Positions 5,783 through 6,656 of a stretch of 6,656 nt of DNA are shown here, one piece after another. The stretch covers positions 1 through 6,656 of the forward strand of contig JAUVDU010000091.1 in NCBI GenBank assembly GCA_030595135.1, written 5' to 3'. Below the pieces are notes generated by a model. That model did no database searches and was not told the DNA's origin. It saw only the letters and a program-made list of their open reading frames with translations. A program made the translations under genes and the position numbers. The stretch's first letter is position 1, and each line of letters starts with the position of its first letter. The DNA is from Deltaproteobacteria bacterium (GTDB taxonomy: Bacteria; Desulfobacterota; Anaeroferrophillalia; Anaeroferrophillales; Tharpellaceae).

Positions 5783-6043
5783 ATGAACAAAATCCACTTT
5801 TTTCTCATTCTTTCAGTTTTTATGCTTGTTGTACTTTCATCATGTGCCCCAAAGGTGGCCTATCAGGCCCAGGATTCGATGCAAGCAGCTTCTCAGGAAG
5901 CCACCGATCAGGCCATAAAAATAAAAAAAGCACGAACCTCCTTAATTCGCAAGGACAAATATCGCATGAAAAGCGACATTAAAAGTATCAAGGAGGCCGA
6001 ACGGCTTTTTGATACTAAAAGCGGAATCGTCCTCTCTTATTAG
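5783..6043 (+). CDS. Small outer-membrane-type lipoprotein
   Basis: Gene 6, 86 residues. AGGAA (5768-5772) lies 10 nt before the ATG. The lipobox L-S-S-C gives a lipid-bearing Cys21 with Ala-Pro after it. The mature part (21-86) is short, mostly helical and rich in Ala/Gln and then Lys (about 30-75), with no further cysteine. It follows gene 5 by 40 nt and is probably cotranslated with it, so it may tether the helical gene 5 product to the outer membrane (inference). Small Ala/Lys-rich lipoproteins occur in many unrelated families, so no name is given. Confidence 0.8.
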   Translation: MNKIHFFLILSVFMLVVLSSCAPKVAYQAQDSMQAASQEATDQAIKIKKARTSLIRKDKYRMKSDIKSIKEAERLFDTKSGIVLSY

Positions 6044-6100
6044 TGCCTTACAGGTTATTTTCTTGTTTTAAAAACAAGAAAATAACCTGATAAGAGCACT
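6042..6100. terminator. Long inverted repeat after gene 6, probable bidirectional hairpin/terminator
   Basis: The core arms 6051-6069 and 6071-6089 are perfect 19-bp complements (CAGGTTATTTTCTTGTTTT and its reverse complement) around the single base 6070. The stem extends outward through CTTA/TAAG and AGTGC/GCACT with single-base bulges at 6090 and 6095, giving 28 paired positions. It begins within the stop codon of gene 6. No T-run follows on either strand, so it is not a textbook terminator. mRNA 3'-end protection or a cruciform/foldback element are alternatives. Confidence 0.6.
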
Positions 6101-6140
6101 TACTTGCGGGTTCCCCTCGTTAGAAAACTACCCGTAAATA
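6101..6140 (+). other. Second small stem-loop before gene 7
   Basis: TACTTGCGGGT (6101-6111) pairs with ACCCGTAAATA (6130-6140) at 10 of 11 positions counting one G-U pair, with an 18-nt loop. It directly follows the long inverted repeat and may belong to the leader of gene 7. I see no convincing promoter between 6100 and 6198. Confidence 0.3.
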
Positions 6141-6198
6141 ACCAAAAAGAACCAGATACTCTACATCCTATATCCTGTAATTAAGGACAATTTAAACC

Positions 6199-6656
6199 AT
6201 GAAAACTTCGCTCGGTAGAATATCAGCAATATTTTTTCTTCTTTTTATTCTGTCGGGATTACTGAGACCTGGATTAAGAGACGCTTTGGCTTGGGAGATT
6301 GAGCGCGACAGATCATTCAGTCAAACTGATAAACGACAAGGTGACAGTTTTTCAAATGGCAGTTTCGTTGAAGTGGAAAAAAACCGGAACTCTGGAAACG
6401 GGTTTGCCCAACCATACAAAGAAAAATCAAATTGGAATACGGTAATCGACTCCGACAGTAGTGATCCGGAAGTCGATAAAAACCAAGAAACCAAAAAAGA
6501 TTCTCCCCAGCCGGAACAAGCTCAACCACAAACCCAACCCCAGACCAGCACCGGCGCATCCCAACCGGAAGCCCTCAAACTGATTGATACTCTGCTGGCC
6601 GCCAATCTCCCGGCTGAGATGCCGCCAACCCTCTACATCAACAATATGACTAAAGT
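6199..6656 (+). CDS. Secreted protein with Pro/Gln-rich linker, truncated by the window end
   Basis: Gene 7, the first 152 residues of an open frame that runs off the end of the window. AAGGA (6183-6187) lies 11 nt before the ATG, a rather long spacing. A Sec signal peptide is visible: Lys2/Arg7, core 10-22, probable cleavage after Ala-Leu-Ala31. The mature part begins with a polar, disordered-looking region (32-100, many Ser, Asn, Asp, Lys), then a Pro/Gln/Thr repeat-like linker (102-118, PQPEQAQPQTQPQT), then the start of what may be a folded domain (about 123 onward, EALKLIDTLLAANLPAEMPP). The layout of export signal, flexible spacer and C-terminal domain parallels gene 3. The family cannot be judged from the visible part. 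Confidence 0.8.
   Translation, partial: MKTSLGRISAIFFLLFILSGLLRPGLRDALAWEIERDRSFSQTDKRQGDSFSNGSFVEVEKNRNSGNGFAQPYKEKSNWNTVIDSDSSDPEVDKNQETKKDSPQPEQAQPQTQPQTSTGASQPEALKLIDTLLAANLPAEMPPTLYINNMTK

Overview
The window is a one-directional (+ strand) cluster of seven predicted exported proteins, the last cut by the window edge. I see no enzyme, transposase, tRNA, rRNA or CRISPR array. Every start codon is followed by a signal peptide: three are lipoprotein type (genes 2, 4 and 6) and four are ordinary Sec type (genes 1, 3, 5 and 7). The double-membrane logic (lipoproteins with Ala after the lipid-bearing Cys, periplasmic-looking partners, a CsgG/TolB-N/LpoB-like module) points to a Gram-negative (diderm) bacterium. 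The general style fits Desulfobacterota/deltaproteobacteria, but that is only an impression and no marker gene is present.

Layout. 1-486: AT-rich non-coding region with a 16-bp palindrome (59-74), a good sigma70-like promoter (114-142), a run of small hairpins, one of them terminator-like (259-276), and a second weaker promoter candidate (372-399). 487-1107: gene 1, a small secreted protein. 1280-2755: gene 2, a large lipoprotein. 2801-3913: gene 3, a secreted two-domain protein with a Gly/Ser linker. 3938-3986: a clear hairpin terminator, whose distal stem contains the first ATG of a falsely long reading of the next gene. 4006-4395: gene 4, a 129-residue lipoprotein starting at GTG. 4456-5742: gene 5, a long helical secreted protein. 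5783-6043: gene 6, a small lipoprotein. 6042-6100: a long inverted repeat. 6199-6656: gene 7, a secreted protein with a Pro/Gln-rich linker, incomplete.

The main observation is hidden homology inside the cluster. Genes 1 and 3 share a C-terminal module ('type 1') ending in Gly-Phe-Glu. Genes 2 and 4 share another ('type 2') ending in Gly-Phe-Lys. Each type occurs once in a long form carrying extra N-terminal domains (gene 2, gene 3) and once in a short form of little more than export signal plus module (gene 1, gene 4). The order is short type 1, long type 2, long type 1, short type 2. Hand alignment gives about 46% identity without gaps over 91 residues for genes 2/4, and about 36% without gaps over 89 residues for genes 1/3. 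The two types also resemble each other weakly around a helix-(T/A)PGV-x4-R region, so all four may share one fold.

I infer that these proteins build or regulate a multi-part complex at the outer membrane/periplasm, with genes 5-7 as accessory parts. The substrate and function are unknown and I do not recognise a named system.
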